NCBI GenBank assembly: GCA_903911145.1
Contig: CAIWCD010000044.1
Location: 1 to 64,000 of the forward strand
DNA: 64,000 bases
Direction of reading: 5' to 3'
DNA from: an uncultured delta proteobacterium
GTDB taxonomy: Bacteria; Myxococcota; Myxococcia; Myxococcales; 40CM-4-68-19
Of the stretch, positions 28,285-37,161 are shown in pieces. Each line of letters starts with the position of its first letter. Position 1 is the first letter of the stretch. Below the pieces are notes generated by a model. The model was not told the DNA's origin and did no database searches. It saw only the letters and a program-made list of their open reading frames with translations. The position numbers and the translations under genes are program-made.

Positions 28285-31143
28285 CTACTTCGCGGGTCTG
28301 TGCCCGGTGCGCCTGGGCTTGACCGCTGAGAGCGTGGCGATCGCTTTCGCCGTGCGCTTCGTCTCGGCGTCGGCGCGGCCTGCGCGCTCAGCCTCGTGCA
28401 GAGCCGCGCGGGCGAGCACGAGAAATCCCGTCGCATCGTCTCCGGCGCGTTGGTGTGATTGGGCCAGCGCCGTCTGCACGCGCGCTTCCGTCAACCGTGC
28501 GGCCGGCCACTGTTTCACCTCAGCCTGGGACTTCGCGAGCGCGGCCAGCGCGGCTTGCGCCGACGCTGACGGATCACTGCCCGCGGCGACTTCGCTCTCG
28601 GCGCGCTGCGCATAGGCGGTTGCGAGCGCGACCTGCTCGAGAGGCGTCTGCCCCGCGCCAGCAGCGGTCTGGAGTTCCGCGATCGCTTGATCGATGAGCG
28701 GCAACGGATCGTGTCCCGCAGCGGCGGCAGTGCGTGCCTGCACGAGGCGCGCACGACCAAGACCTGCATGCGGTTCACTCGCCTCGGCGTCGAGCGCCTG
28801 CGCACGGCCGAGCAACTCGAGCGCGCGCGCGAGCGCAACGGAAGCATCGACGCCGCGATCGAGCGACTCCTCCGCCGCGTCGGTGAGTGCGCGAGAAAGA
28901 GAGAGAACGGTCTGCACACTCTCGGCCCGCGTCGCGAGCGCTCGGCCCAGTGCGTCCGTCGCCAGGGCAAGTGTGGGCAGCGCATCCTCTCCCTTTTCGC
29001 GCGCGGCCTGCGCCATCAACCGCAGGACCAGTCCCTTCTCGAGAGATGCGTCTGCGTCAGATGCTTTGAGTGCCAACGATTTATTCGCCGCCTCCAGCGC
29101 AAGCTTCAGGGCCGCCGAGGGATCAGCTCCGTTGCGCAGCTGCATCGCTGCCCACGTCCGCTGCGACTCGGCGACGGCCCGCCAGCTCCCAGCGCGGGCC
29201 GGCGCCGCGAGCACGCCGTTCTCGCAATTGGAGAACAGCTCGTCCGGCTCGCTCTGTGGCGCACCGCCTCGTGCGAACTGCAGCTCGAGTTCGTCGATCT
29301 GCAGACCGCACAGCTCGCCCCATGCGCGCGGATCGCTGCGGCCGAACTGCACGGCCATCCGCAGCGGCGCCTCCGAGAGCGCGAACTCGATCACCGCGCC
29401 GGCATCGTCGCCGTTCGCGCGATGGTGCAGACCGCGCTCGCGGTGGATCTGCCCGAGAAGGATGCGCGCTTCGTAGAGCCAGGGAGCCTCGAGGAGCGCG
29501 TCCTGCGCGACCTTCGCGGCGCCGTCGAGATCCTCGTCGCAGAAGCGGATGAGCGCCTCGACATACGCGGCCGGCTCGGTCGTCGCGCCTGCGCCCGCGA
29601 GCAGCGCGGCCTTTGCGGGAGCACGATAAAGCTGTGCCAGCGCGGTCCGGCGGTGTTCGCGCAACTTCTTGTCGGTGAGCCGATCGGCCTCCTGCAGCCC
29701 CGCGCGATAGAGCGCGACGAGCGAGAGCCCGAGGCCCGTCGCGCAGTCGGGAGACTGGTAGCCGCTGTTCCACGCTCGCTGGAAATGCGCGCGCGCCCAC
29801 TCCGCCTCGCCGAGCGCGAGCGCGCCGCGGCCGAGTGCATACTCGCCCGGCCCCAGCCCCTCCTCGCCAAGCGGCTTCATCTCCCGCTCGATGCGCGCCA
29901 TCCGATCGCGCACGTCCGCTTCGTCGTCGCTGATGTCGTGCAGCGGCAGCACCTGCGCAAAGCGCATGCGGCCTTCGATCTCCTTGACGTCCTGTCCGAA
30001 TCGCTCGGCCATCTCGCGCGCGCGGCTGCGGGCACGCGTCGCGCCGACGAGGCTTGCGGCCGCCACCAGCGCGATCGCGGCGACGGAGAGCGAGATGGTC
30101 CGGTGCCGGCGCACGAGCCGACTCGCGCGATACGCGATGCTCGGCGGCTGCGCGAGAATCGGCGCGCCATCGAGCCAGCGCTGCAGATCCTCGGTGAGCG
30201 CGCGAGCCGAGTCGTAGCGCCGGTTCGGCTCCTTCTCCATGCACTTGCCGGCGATCGCTGCGAGGTCGCGCGGGATGTTCGGGTTGAGCTTGCGCAGCGG
30301 CCGCGGATCGCTGCGCGTCACCTGGTTGAGCACGTCGTACGCGTTGCCCTCGAAGGGCAATTTCCCCGAGAGCACTTCGTAGAGCGTCGCGCCGAGGCCG
30401 TAGACGTCGGTGCGGCGATCGATGCGCGAGGTCTCACCGCGCGCCTGCTCGGGCGCCATGTAGTTGGGCGTGCCGACGACGCTGCCAGCGCCGTGCGTGA
30501 CCGCCGCCGTCGCGTCGCGCGCGAGTCCGAAGTCGGTGACGTACGAGCGGTGCGCGCCGTCTGCCGTGCGCTCGACGAGCACGTTGCCCGGCTTGAGATC
30601 GCGGTGGATCACGCCGATGCGATTGGCCGCGTGCACCGCTTCGGAGACTTGCTGCACGAGCCGCACGCGCTGCTCGAACGTGAGGTCAGGCGTGACATCG
30701 GCGAGCGCCTGGCCCTCGATGAGCTGCATGACGATGAACGGCTCGCCCTCTTCATTCCAGCCGACTTCGTAGACGCGGCAGACGTGCTCGTGCTCGACGC
30801 GCGCCTGCGCCTGCGCTTCCTGCAAGAGACGGCGGCTCGCCTCCGCGCCCGCGCCGAGCAGCAGCTTGATCGCGATCCAGCGCTTGAGCCGGGTATCGAG
30901 CGCGCGGAAGACGCGGCCCATCCCTCCGCTCCCGAGGAGTTCGTGCAGCTCGTACCGATCGGCGACGAGGCGCTTGCCGTTGGGCGGCTGCGACGGATCT
31001 CCCGTGGCCGCGATCTGCGGCGCGTCGCCATGCGGGCTCGTCGGCGGCTGCGAGGCCGGCTTCGTCGGTGGCACGAATTCGGGGGCGTCGGACAAGGGGC
31101 CTTTGCGGTGCCGGGAGTGCGTCGCGCAGCTCGCGTTGAGCAT
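28285..31143 (-). CDS. Membrane Ser/Thr protein kinase with TPR-like C-terminal region
   Basis: About 952 residues. After a Pro-rich leader, the Hanks-type kinase domain (about 60-330) has GSGGMGRVF, Lys in IAIKLLLG, HRDLKPGNVL, TDFGLA and TPNYMAPEQ. One transmembrane helix (ISLSVAAIALVAAASLVGA) follows near residue 360. The remaining 550 residues are helical, Ala/Leu-rich repeats like TPRs, placed outside the membrane, and may sense or hold a partner. It is the last gene of the cyanophycin array, about 42 bp after the Mur-ligase gene. The start could also be a TTG further in (at LSDAPEF). Confidence 0.9.
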   Translation of the reverse strand: MLNASCATHSRHRKGPLSDAPEFVPPTKPASQPPTSPHGDAPQIAATGDPSQPPNGKRLVADRYELHELLGSGGMGRVFRALDTRLKRWIAIKLLLGAGAEASRRLLQEAQAQARVEHEHVCRVYEVGWNEEGEPFIVMQLIEGQALADVTPDLTFEQRVRLVQQVSEAVHAANRIGVIHRDLKPGNVLVERTADGAHRSYVTDFGLARDATAAVTHGAGSVVGTPNYMAPEQARGETSRIDRRTDVYGLGATLYEVLSGKLPFEGNAYDVLNQVTRSDPRPLRKLNPNIPRDLAAIAGKCMEKEPNRRYDSARALTEDLQRWLDGAPILAQPPSIAYRASRLVRRHRTISLSVAAIALVAAASLVGATRARSRAREMAERFGQDVKEIEGRMRFAQVLPLHDISDDEADVRDRMARIEREMKPLGEEGLGPGEYALGRGALALGEAEWARAHFQRAWNSGYQSPDCATGLGLSLVALYRAGLQEADRLTDKKLREHRRTALAQLYRAPAKAALLAGAGATTEPAAYVEALIRFCDEDLDGAAKVAQDALLEAPWLYEARILLGQIHRERGLHHRANGDDAGAVIEFALSEAPLRMAVQFGRSDPRAWGELCGLQIDELELQFARGGAPQSEPDELFSNCENGVLAAPARAGSWRAVAESQRTWAAMQLRNGADPSAALKLALEAANKSLALKASDADASLEKGLVLRLMAQAAREKGEDALPTLALATDALGRALATRAESVQTVLSLSRALTDAAEESLDRGVDASVALARALELLGRAQALDAEASEPHAGLGRARLVQARTAAAAGHDPLPLIDQAIAELQTAAGAGQTPLEQVALATAYAQRAESEVAAGSDPSASAQAALAALAKSQAEVKQWPAARLTEARVQTALAQSHQRAGDDATGFLVLARAALHEAERAGRADAETKRTAKAIATLSAVKPRRTGHRPAK

Positions 31144-31185
31144 GCAGCGCAGGCCGCGCAAAGCGCAACGACTGTTCGCGCCCTG

Positions 31186-32985
31186 TTACTGCGCGTCGTG
31201 AAATCCGCGCTCGGCGAGCAGTGCGCCGACTTCCTCGCTCTCGAGATGAACGAGCACGAGGATGAGTTCGTTCTGCTCGGCGCGATCGAGCGCCACACGC
31301 AACGCGGCCGTCTCGCTCTCGTGGATCGTGACGTCGCCTGCAGGGTTGGAGAGCGCCGCAAGTTCCTGCGCGAGCTTGCGCGGCACCTCTCCGGGCTCAC
31401 GGCCGCGCAGGTAGTCGACGAGATCGCGCAGCAGCACCCTCCGCGGTTGCATCGCCGCGATCTCCTGCGCAAGCGCGCGGAGGTTCTCGTCGCTGCGATC
31501 TCCCGCACAGCCGGCGATCGTCGTCAGCGCTCCCGGCCGCGCCCCGCGCAGCGCCGCGACGAGCCCCGCGACCTGGTGGACCCCGTGCGCGTTGTGCCCG
31601 AAGTCGATGAGCACGCGCACACCCTTCGGTCCTTCGAGGAGATTGCTCCGCCCCGGATTGTCCTTCACGTCGGGACGAAACGTCGCCAGCCCGCGCGCGA
31701 TCTCGACGAGTGAAACACCGAGCGCGAGCGCCAGCCCCGCCGCCGCGAGCGCGTTGGCGACATTGTAGAGAGCCGCGCCGCCGAAGGTGATCGGCACAGC
31801 CTTCGCGGAGATGATCGTCTCGCGCACGTTGCCGATCGCGTGGATGAGCTCGCCGTTCTCGAGCAGCAGCATCTCTCCGCCGTTCGCCGCGTGGGCCGCG
31901 AGCAGCGTGCGCGCAATGCCATGCGCATCAAGCGAGAACCAGATGATCGGCGCGGCGAAGACCTCCGGTGAGTTGCTCCAGAGCGAGACCAGCTCGCGGC
32001 TATCCGCGTTGAGCACGATCCGTCCGTCCGTCCGCACCGCGTGCGCCACCACGGCCTTCGCGCGCGCGAGCGCCTCCACGCTGTCGATTCCGTATTCGCC
32101 GAGGTGATCGTCCGCGACGTTGGTGATGAGGGCGCAGTCGGCCCGCTCGACGGCGAGTCCGCGCCGCAGAATCCCGCCCCGCGCAGTCTCCAGCACCGCC
32201 ACCTCGACGCGCGGATCTCGCAGCACCAGGCGCGCCGCGGCCGGCCCGGTGAAGTCGCCGCGCTCGAGCACCTCGCCCGCGATGCTCACCGCGTCGGTCG
32301 CCGCGAGCCCGACCCGCTTGCCGCTCTGCGCGAGCAGATGCGCGAGCAGCCGCGCCGACGTCGTCTTGCCGTTGGTCCCGGTGATGAGCGCAGTGGGAAT
32401 GCGCGCAAGCTTCTCCCACGGCACGTCGTTGCACGCAGGAAGCGCCAGGCCTTGCTGGGAGCCATCGGGAAGCAGATAGGTCCGGGACGTAGCACCCATG
32501 CCGAGCGTGACGGCCGTGTCGTCGGCAAGCATCGGGAGGTCGCGGCGGCGCGCTTCTTCCTCGAGCGCGAGCAGCCTCGGATTGGACTGCGCGGCGAACA
32601 TCCCACGCAGAAGGGCAAGCGATTCGGAGTCGCTCCCGACCGCTCTGGTGGCGGGAAAGATCGATTCGCCCTGCGGCGCAACGGGCTCCGAACGGGCGAG
32701 CTTCGCTGATGCGCGGGCGATCGCGAGGTCGTTCAGATCGCTCGCTGCCAGCAGAACATCGAGGGGTGCGGCGAAGCTGAGCGACGCGCCGCCGCTGAAT
32801 CGACGCGCGCGCAGATCGCGCAAGGCCAGGCCCAGCGCGGTCGCGAGCGATTCGACTTCCGACCACCACGCCGCAATGGCGGCCTCGGGCGCCTCGCCCT
32901 CCTCGAACGCGACCTCGGCGATGACCCCGGCGCGGGGCATCTGGAGATTCGGCCCGGTGAGCCGTCTGGAGTCGAGGATGCGCAT
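31186..32985 (-). CDS. CphA-derived Mur-ligase-family protein lacking ATP-grasp
   Basis: The 599 residues resemble cyanophycin synthetase with its centre removed. Residues 1-100 look like the CphA N-domain, residues 135-172 (EEEARRRDLPMLADDTAVTL) match the CphA segment just before ATP-grasp, and from about 200 there is a complete Mur ligase with Walker A GTNGKTT at 203-209 and LETARGGILRRG. In CphA the Mur domain adds Arg to the Asp side chain and ATP-grasp extends the Asp backbone, so this protein could do at most the ligation step. It lies 29 bp downstream of cphA. It may act on cyanophycin, on beta-Asp-Arg or as a CphA partner. Confidence 0.85.
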   Translation of the reverse strand: MRILDSRRLTGPNLQMPRAGVIAEVAFEEGEAPEAAIAAWWSEVESLATALGLALRDLRARRFSGGASLSFAAPLDVLLAASDLNDLAIARASAKLARSEPVAPQGESIFPATRAVGSDSESLALLRGMFAAQSNPRLLALEEEARRRDLPMLADDTAVTLGMGATSRTYLLPDGSQQGLALPACNDVPWEKLARIPTALITGTNGKTTSARLLAHLLAQSGKRVGLAATDAVSIAGEVLERGDFTGPAAARLVLRDPRVEVAVLETARGGILRRGLAVERADCALITNVADDHLGEYGIDSVEALARAKAVVAHAVRTDGRIVLNADSRELVSLWSNSPEVFAAPIIWFSLDAHGIARTLLAAHAANGGEMLLLENGELIHAIGNVRETIISAKAVPITFGGAALYNVANALAAAGLALALGVSLVEIARGLATFRPDVKDNPGRSNLLEGPKGVRVLIDFGHNAHGVHQVAGLVAALRGARPGALTTIAGCAGDRSDENLRALAQEIAAMQPRRVLLRDLVDYLRGREPGEVPRKLAQELAALSNPAGDVTIHESETAALRVALDRAEQNELILVLVHLESEEVGALLAERGFHDAQ

Positions 32986-33014
32986 GAGCGATGGCTGGCC
33001 GAGTCGAGCGCGAC

Positions 33015-35846
33015 CTAATCTTCGGTCTTCTGCGCGAGCCGCACGCCGCGCTCATCCGAGATGAGCGGGAGCGCAGTGAGCTGCAGGTCTCGTCGTTCGT
33101 CGGCACTCTGCGGCCCGCTGCTGCGCGGTGGCGTGAGCGTCGCCGGAGCCAGTGGCAGCGCGTCCGAGCCCTCGGGCTTGAAGTAGATGATCTGCTTCCA
33201 GCAGCGCGAGGGCTGGTCGCCGAAGATCAGCACCAGGTCTCCGCGCCGCGCCATCCGCATCGCCGCTTCGATCGCCTGCACTTCGTCCGGCACGACGCTG
33301 ATGCGATCTTCGGGAACGCCAGACGCGAGCAGCGTCTCGCGCAGGATCCGCGGAACCTCATGCGGGCCGCGGCCGCGCGGATCGTCATCGCGGCGCACGA
33401 CGATGTGATCGAACTCGCCCGCCGCTGCTGCGCGCGCCACGTCCGCGATATCCGAGTCGCGCCGATCGCCCGGTGCCGAGAGGACCATGATGCGCCGCCC
33501 GGTCACGTCGAGACGTCGAGAGAGCGAGACCATCGCCTGCACCGCGGCCGGGTTGTGTCCGTAGTCGAGGATCACCTTGAAGGGCAGCTTGTCCCAGACG
33601 TTCATGCGTCCCGGCGCCTGGAAGAACGTCGAGTCGAACGTGCGCAGACCGTGCTTGATGTTCTCGATCTTCACGCCGAGCGCGTAGGCCATGGTCGCGG
33701 CGAACATCGCGTTCTGCACGTTGTGCAGCGCCTTGCCCTCGAGCGTCGCGGGGATCAGGTGCGTCCAGAGGAGCGGCAGGTGCGCGCCCTTCTCGAAGAG
33801 CGTGATCATCTGTCCGTTGATTCCATCCTCGAGCACGCACGCAAGACCGCCCGCGCGGATGTGCTGGCGCACGAGCTCGTGCCGCGGATTCATCGTCACG
33901 TAGGCGATGCGCGCGGCGTCGGTGTGATCGGCCATGCGCAGGCAGTTGATGTCGTCGGCGTTGAGGACCGCGCACTCCTTCGCCACTTCGACGACGATGC
34001 GCTTGACCTCCGCGAGCTGTTCGAGCGTCTCGACGCCGCGGCTGCCGAGATGATCGCTCTGCACGTTGAGCACCGCGCCGACATCGCACGAGCGATAGCC
34101 GAGGCCCGAGCGCAGAAGCCCGCCCCGCGCGGTCTCGAGCACCGCGAAGTCGACCGACGGATCGCGCAGGATCATCTGCGCCGACTGCGGTCCGGTCATG
34201 TCGCCTGCGACCGTGCGCTCGCCGTCGACGTAGACGCCGTCCGTCGTCGCGAGGCCAACCGTGTGCCCGTTCATCTTCTGGATGTGCGCGAGCATGCGCG
34301 CCGTCGTCGTCTTGCCGTTCGTGCCCGTGAGCGCGGCGATGGGAATGCGAGAGGGCGTCCCCGGCGGAAAGAGCATGTCCATTACGGGCCCGGCGACATC
34401 GCGCGGCTTTCCCTCGGTGGGCGCGACGTGCATGCGGAAGCCCGGCGCGGCGTTCACTTCGCAGATGCCTCCGCCGATGTCGTGCCAGCTCTGCGAGATG
34501 TCCTGCGTGATGAAGTCGATGCCGATCACGTCGAGGCCGATCGCCTTCGCCACGCGCACCGCCATCTCCTTGTTGTCGGGATGGATCTGATCGGTGAGAT
34601 CGATCGCGGTACCGCCCGTCGAGAGATTTCCCGTCGAGCGCAGGAAGAAGACGCGATCCTTCTCGAGCACCGTCTCGCGCGTGACCTGCCCCTTCTCCAT
34701 CAGACGTGTCGCCTGATCGTCGAGCTCGAGCCGCGTGAGCACCTTCTCGTGTCCGATGCCGCGCCGCGGATCGGAGTTCACGATGTCGATGAGCTGCGCG
34801 ATCGTGCTCTTGCCGTCGCCGACGACGTGGCCCGGCACGCGCTTGGCCACCGCGATGAACTTGCCGTTCACCACCAGCATTCGATGGTCGTAGCCGGCGA
34901 GGTAGTTCTCGACGATCACGGTGCGCGCATGCTCGCGCGCCTTCTCGAATCCTGCGCGCACGCCATTCGAGTCGCGCAGGTCGAGCACCACGCCGCGGCC
35001 GTGATTGGCATCGAGCGGCTTGACGACGACGGGATAGCCGAGCCGCTCGGCCGCGCGCACGGCCTGCTCGGCGGTGCGCACGGTGCGCTGCTTGGGAACC
35101 GGCAGACCGAGATCGCCGAGGATCTTGTTCGTCTCCTCTTTGTCGCTCGCGATCTCGACGGCGATGTGGCGCGTCTCGCTCGTCACCGTCGCCTGGATGC
35201 GCCGCTGGTACTTGCCGTGTCCGAACTGCACCAGCGAGTAGTCGTTGAGCCTCAGCCACGGGATGCCGCGCTCTTCGGCTGCACGCACGAGCGCACTCGT
35301 CGAGGGGCCAAGTTGCCTCTTCTGCGCGAACTCGATCAGCTCGCGCAGCCGCCTGGGAAAGTCGAACGTCGCGAGCGATTCACGGTGTGCTTCCGAAAGC
35401 GACATCTCGCCCCGCAGCTCGGCGGGAAGCAGCGAGAGGAGCAGATCGAGCGCGAGATCACCTGCTGCTTCACCGACGCGCTCCTCCTCGTATTCGTAGA
35501 CGACGTGATAGTGGCCGTCGCCGTCCTTGCCCGTCGCGCTGCGCGTCTTGCCGAACGTGACCTTCGCGCCGGTCTGCTGCTGCAGCTCGATGGCGACGTG
35601 CTCGAGGACGTGACCCATCCACGTTCCCTCTCCCTCGCGCATGCGCCGCAAGAAGCCACCTTCGCTCCCGAACGAGCAGGTGTGGCTCTGCAGCGACGGC
35701 AGCGCAGCGAGCAGTCGATCGGCGAACGTCGGCAGCTTCGCGGTCGGCCACGCCTCGAGCGCGCCGATGTCGAGGTTCAGGCGCATCACCGGAAAGTGGG
35801 CGTAGACGCTGGGTCCGCGGAAGACGCGGCGCTCGAGGATCTGCAT
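33015..35846 (-). CDS. cphA: Cyanophycin synthetase
   Basis: CphA polymerises Asp and Arg into cyanophycin, a nitrogen and carbon reserve, using ATP. The 943 residues are full length. The N-domain (1-160) has MGHVLEHVAIELQ; ATP-grasp (about 225-475) has VVVKPLDANHGRGV and GGGICEVNAAPGF; the Mur ligase domain (from about 490) has Walker A GTNGKTT at 508-514 and LETARGGLLRSG. GGAGAG lies 7 bp before the ATG. It sits between two oxygenase-like genes and the ATP-grasp-less paralogue, and cyanophycinase is encoded 2.6 kb upstream on the same strand. Confidence 0.95.
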   Translation of the reverse strand: MQILERRVFRGPSVYAHFPVMRLNLDIGALEAWPTAKLPTFADRLLAALPSLQSHTCSFGSEGGFLRRMREGEGTWMGHVLEHVAIELQQQTGAKVTFGKTRSATGKDGDGHYHVVYEYEEERVGEAAGDLALDLLLSLLPAELRGEMSLSEAHRESLATFDFPRRLRELIEFAQKRQLGPSTSALVRAAEERGIPWLRLNDYSLVQFGHGKYQRRIQATVTSETRHIAVEIASDKEETNKILGDLGLPVPKQRTVRTAEQAVRAAERLGYPVVVKPLDANHGRGVVLDLRDSNGVRAGFEKAREHARTVIVENYLAGYDHRMLVVNGKFIAVAKRVPGHVVGDGKSTIAQLIDIVNSDPRRGIGHEKVLTRLELDDQATRLMEKGQVTRETVLEKDRVFFLRSTGNLSTGGTAIDLTDQIHPDNKEMAVRVAKAIGLDVIGIDFITQDISQSWHDIGGGICEVNAAPGFRMHVAPTEGKPRDVAGPVMDMLFPPGTPSRIPIAALTGTNGKTTTARMLAHIQKMNGHTVGLATTDGVYVDGERTVAGDMTGPQSAQMILRDPSVDFAVLETARGGLLRSGLGYRSCDVGAVLNVQSDHLGSRGVETLEQLAEVKRIVVEVAKECAVLNADDINCLRMADHTDAARIAYVTMNPRHELVRQHIRAGGLACVLEDGINGQMITLFEKGAHLPLLWTHLIPATLEGKALHNVQNAMFAATMAYALGVKIENIKHGLRTFDSTFFQAPGRMNVWDKLPFKVILDYGHNPAAVQAMVSLSRRLDVTGRRIMVLSAPGDRRDSDIADVARAAAAGEFDHIVVRRDDDPRGRGPHEVPRILRETLLASGVPEDRISVVPDEVQAIEAAMRMARRGDLVLIFGDQPSRCWKQIIYFKPEGSDALPLAPATLTPPRSSGPQSADERRDLQLTALPLISDERGVRLAQKTED

Positions 35847-35899
35847 GGCGAGGACTCTCCGTACAGCTTGGGTACCGCGAGGACATCACGAAAACGGAT

Positions 35900-36505
35900 T
35901 CACGACTCTGCCAAAGGAAACGCCGCACGCAAGAGGATGCATGACTGTGCGCCGACGAAACTGTTGCGGTAGCGATCGCAGCGCGTGCTCGCCCGGCCGC
36001 GCCAGACAAGGCTGAGCTGGCCGGGGAGTTGCGCGATCGGGAGGTGGATCGCGGGGCCTTCGCTGTAGACGATTCCCGCGAACGGGTGGGGTGACGGCGA
36101 GAGATCGAGCGTCGCTTCGAGGAACTCGCTCGGTGGCCGCAGCCGGGCATCGTCGAGGCGCAACGAATAGTCGCCACGGCCGAGCCAGACGATGCGCGCT
36201 GCGCCCGCGCCCAGTGCGGTTGCGCTCACTTCCTGCGCGAAGAGGCGGAGCATCTCGAGCAGCGGGCGGGAGAGGGCGTGTATCTGCGGATGATACAGAT
36301 CTGCAAAAGTGTAACATCCGCGATCAGCGAGGTCGAACCGCTCGCGGTGGGGACGCGCGAGGTTGCGCAGAGCATGGGCTGCACGGGGCGAGAAGGCCGA
36401 CGGCAGAGTGAGCGAGCGGGGGGACGGGGCGAGAAAGGCCGTGCGCAGCGCGCGCGCGAAGAGCGGCTGGTTGAACGGCGGCTCGAGGAGGAGCGGACCC
36501 TTCAT
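35900..36505 (-). CDS. Degenerate 2OG-Fe(II) oxygenase-like protein
   Basis: I infer the family by comparing this 201-residue protein with its neighbour at 36502-37128. Both share an N-terminal half of similar length, then IVWLGRGDYSLRLDD here against VYRYGPGDYLLPHTD there, and a similar run of beta strands to a final hydrophobic strand. The first iron ligand His is Leu117 here, the second Asp119 is kept, and the distal His and 2OG-binding Arg are not in place. It is probably inactive and may pair with the neighbour or with CphA. ATG at 36505 overlaps the neighbour's stop as ATGA. Alternatively it is an unrelated beta-rich protein. Confidence 0.6.
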   Translation of the reverse strand: MKGPLLLEPPFNQPLFARALRTAFLAPSPRSLTLPSAFSPRAAHALRNLARPHRERFDLADRGCYTFADLYHPQIHALSRPLLEMLRLFAQEVSATALGAGAARIVWLGRGDYSLRLDDARLRPPSEFLEATLDLSPSPHPFAGIVYSEGPAIHLPIAQLPGQLSLVWRGRASTRCDRYRNSFVGAQSCILLRAAFPLAES

Positions 36506-37128
36506 GCGAGGAACCATCCGGCAAGCGAGAGCCGTTCGCCCTCGAGCAGTTCGCAGACGCGATGGAGCGAGGTGGGGCCGACGCCGAAGATCGCGAAGCG
36601 GTTGGGTCGCGCGGCGATGCGCTTTGCTGGCCGCGTGCGCACGAGCGCATTGTCGTCGAGCGCGCAGTCGTAGAGCTGCAACGCTCCGCCGCGCGGCTGG
36701 TCGCCGAGATAGAACGCGAACGCGAGTCGACGCTCCTCTTCGCCGTTCACTTCTGCCTGCGACGCGCGATGGTCGGTGTGCGGGAGCAGATAGTCGCCCG
36801 GGCCGTAGCGATAGACGCGCAGCGATACCGCCGACGTCGCAAGCCCCGTGATCTCGCGCAGCGCTTCGCGGACGGCGCTGCTGCCGAGCTCTTCGGCGAA
36901 CGCGCGCAGCGTTTCGTTCGCGGGCGGCTCAGCGCTCCCTTGAAATTGATAGAGCTCGTCTGCCTGCACGAGGAGCGGCTCGTCGCGCGCGGCCTTGCGC
37001 AAACCCGTGAACGCCGCCTCGCTGACGAACGGATCGAAGAGCAGATGCGGAAATGGCCGCGCGGCGCGCCACTGTCGTGCGAGCCGCGCCCGATCCCAAT
37101 TCGCAACCTGGATGGAGGGCAGATTCAT
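36502..37128 (-). CDS. 2-oxoglutarate/Fe(II)-dependent oxygenase, prolyl-4-hydroxylase-like
   Basis: This 208-residue protein has a complete double-stranded beta-helix active site: His117 and Asp119 in YLLPHTDH, distal His189 in SLHRVCEL and the 2OG-binding Arg199 in ERLSLAGWFL. Such enzymes hydroxylate proteins or free amino acids using O2 and 2-oxoglutarate. It lies between the cNMP-sensor gene (33 bp upstream) and its degenerate relative (4-bp overlap), inside the cyanophycin array. Hydroxylation of cyanophycin, its amino acids or a protein of the array is possible but unproven. Confidence 0.87.
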   Translation of the reverse strand: MNLPSIQVANWDRARLARQWRAARPFPHLLFDPFVSEAAFTGLRKAARDEPLLVQADELYQFQGSAEPPANETLRAFAEELGSSAVREALREITGLATSAVSLRVYRYGPGDYLLPHTDHRASQAEVNGEEERRLAFAFYLGDQPRGGALQLYDCALDDNALVRTRPAKRIAARPNRFAIFGVGPTSLHRVCELLEGERLSLAGWFLA

Positions 37129-37161
37129 TCCGATCGAGCGGCGTGCAAAGTCCGCTCTCGC

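Noticed and set aside
28687-31713. A 1008-codon plus-strand frame across the Ser/Thr kinase
   Set aside because: It mirrors the kinase codons, is rich in Arg/Ala/Glu and has no recognisable motif, whereas the minus strand carries all kinase motifs.
32991-35972. A 993-codon plus-strand frame across cphA
   Set aside because: Antisense shadow; cphA on the minus strand has every expected motif.
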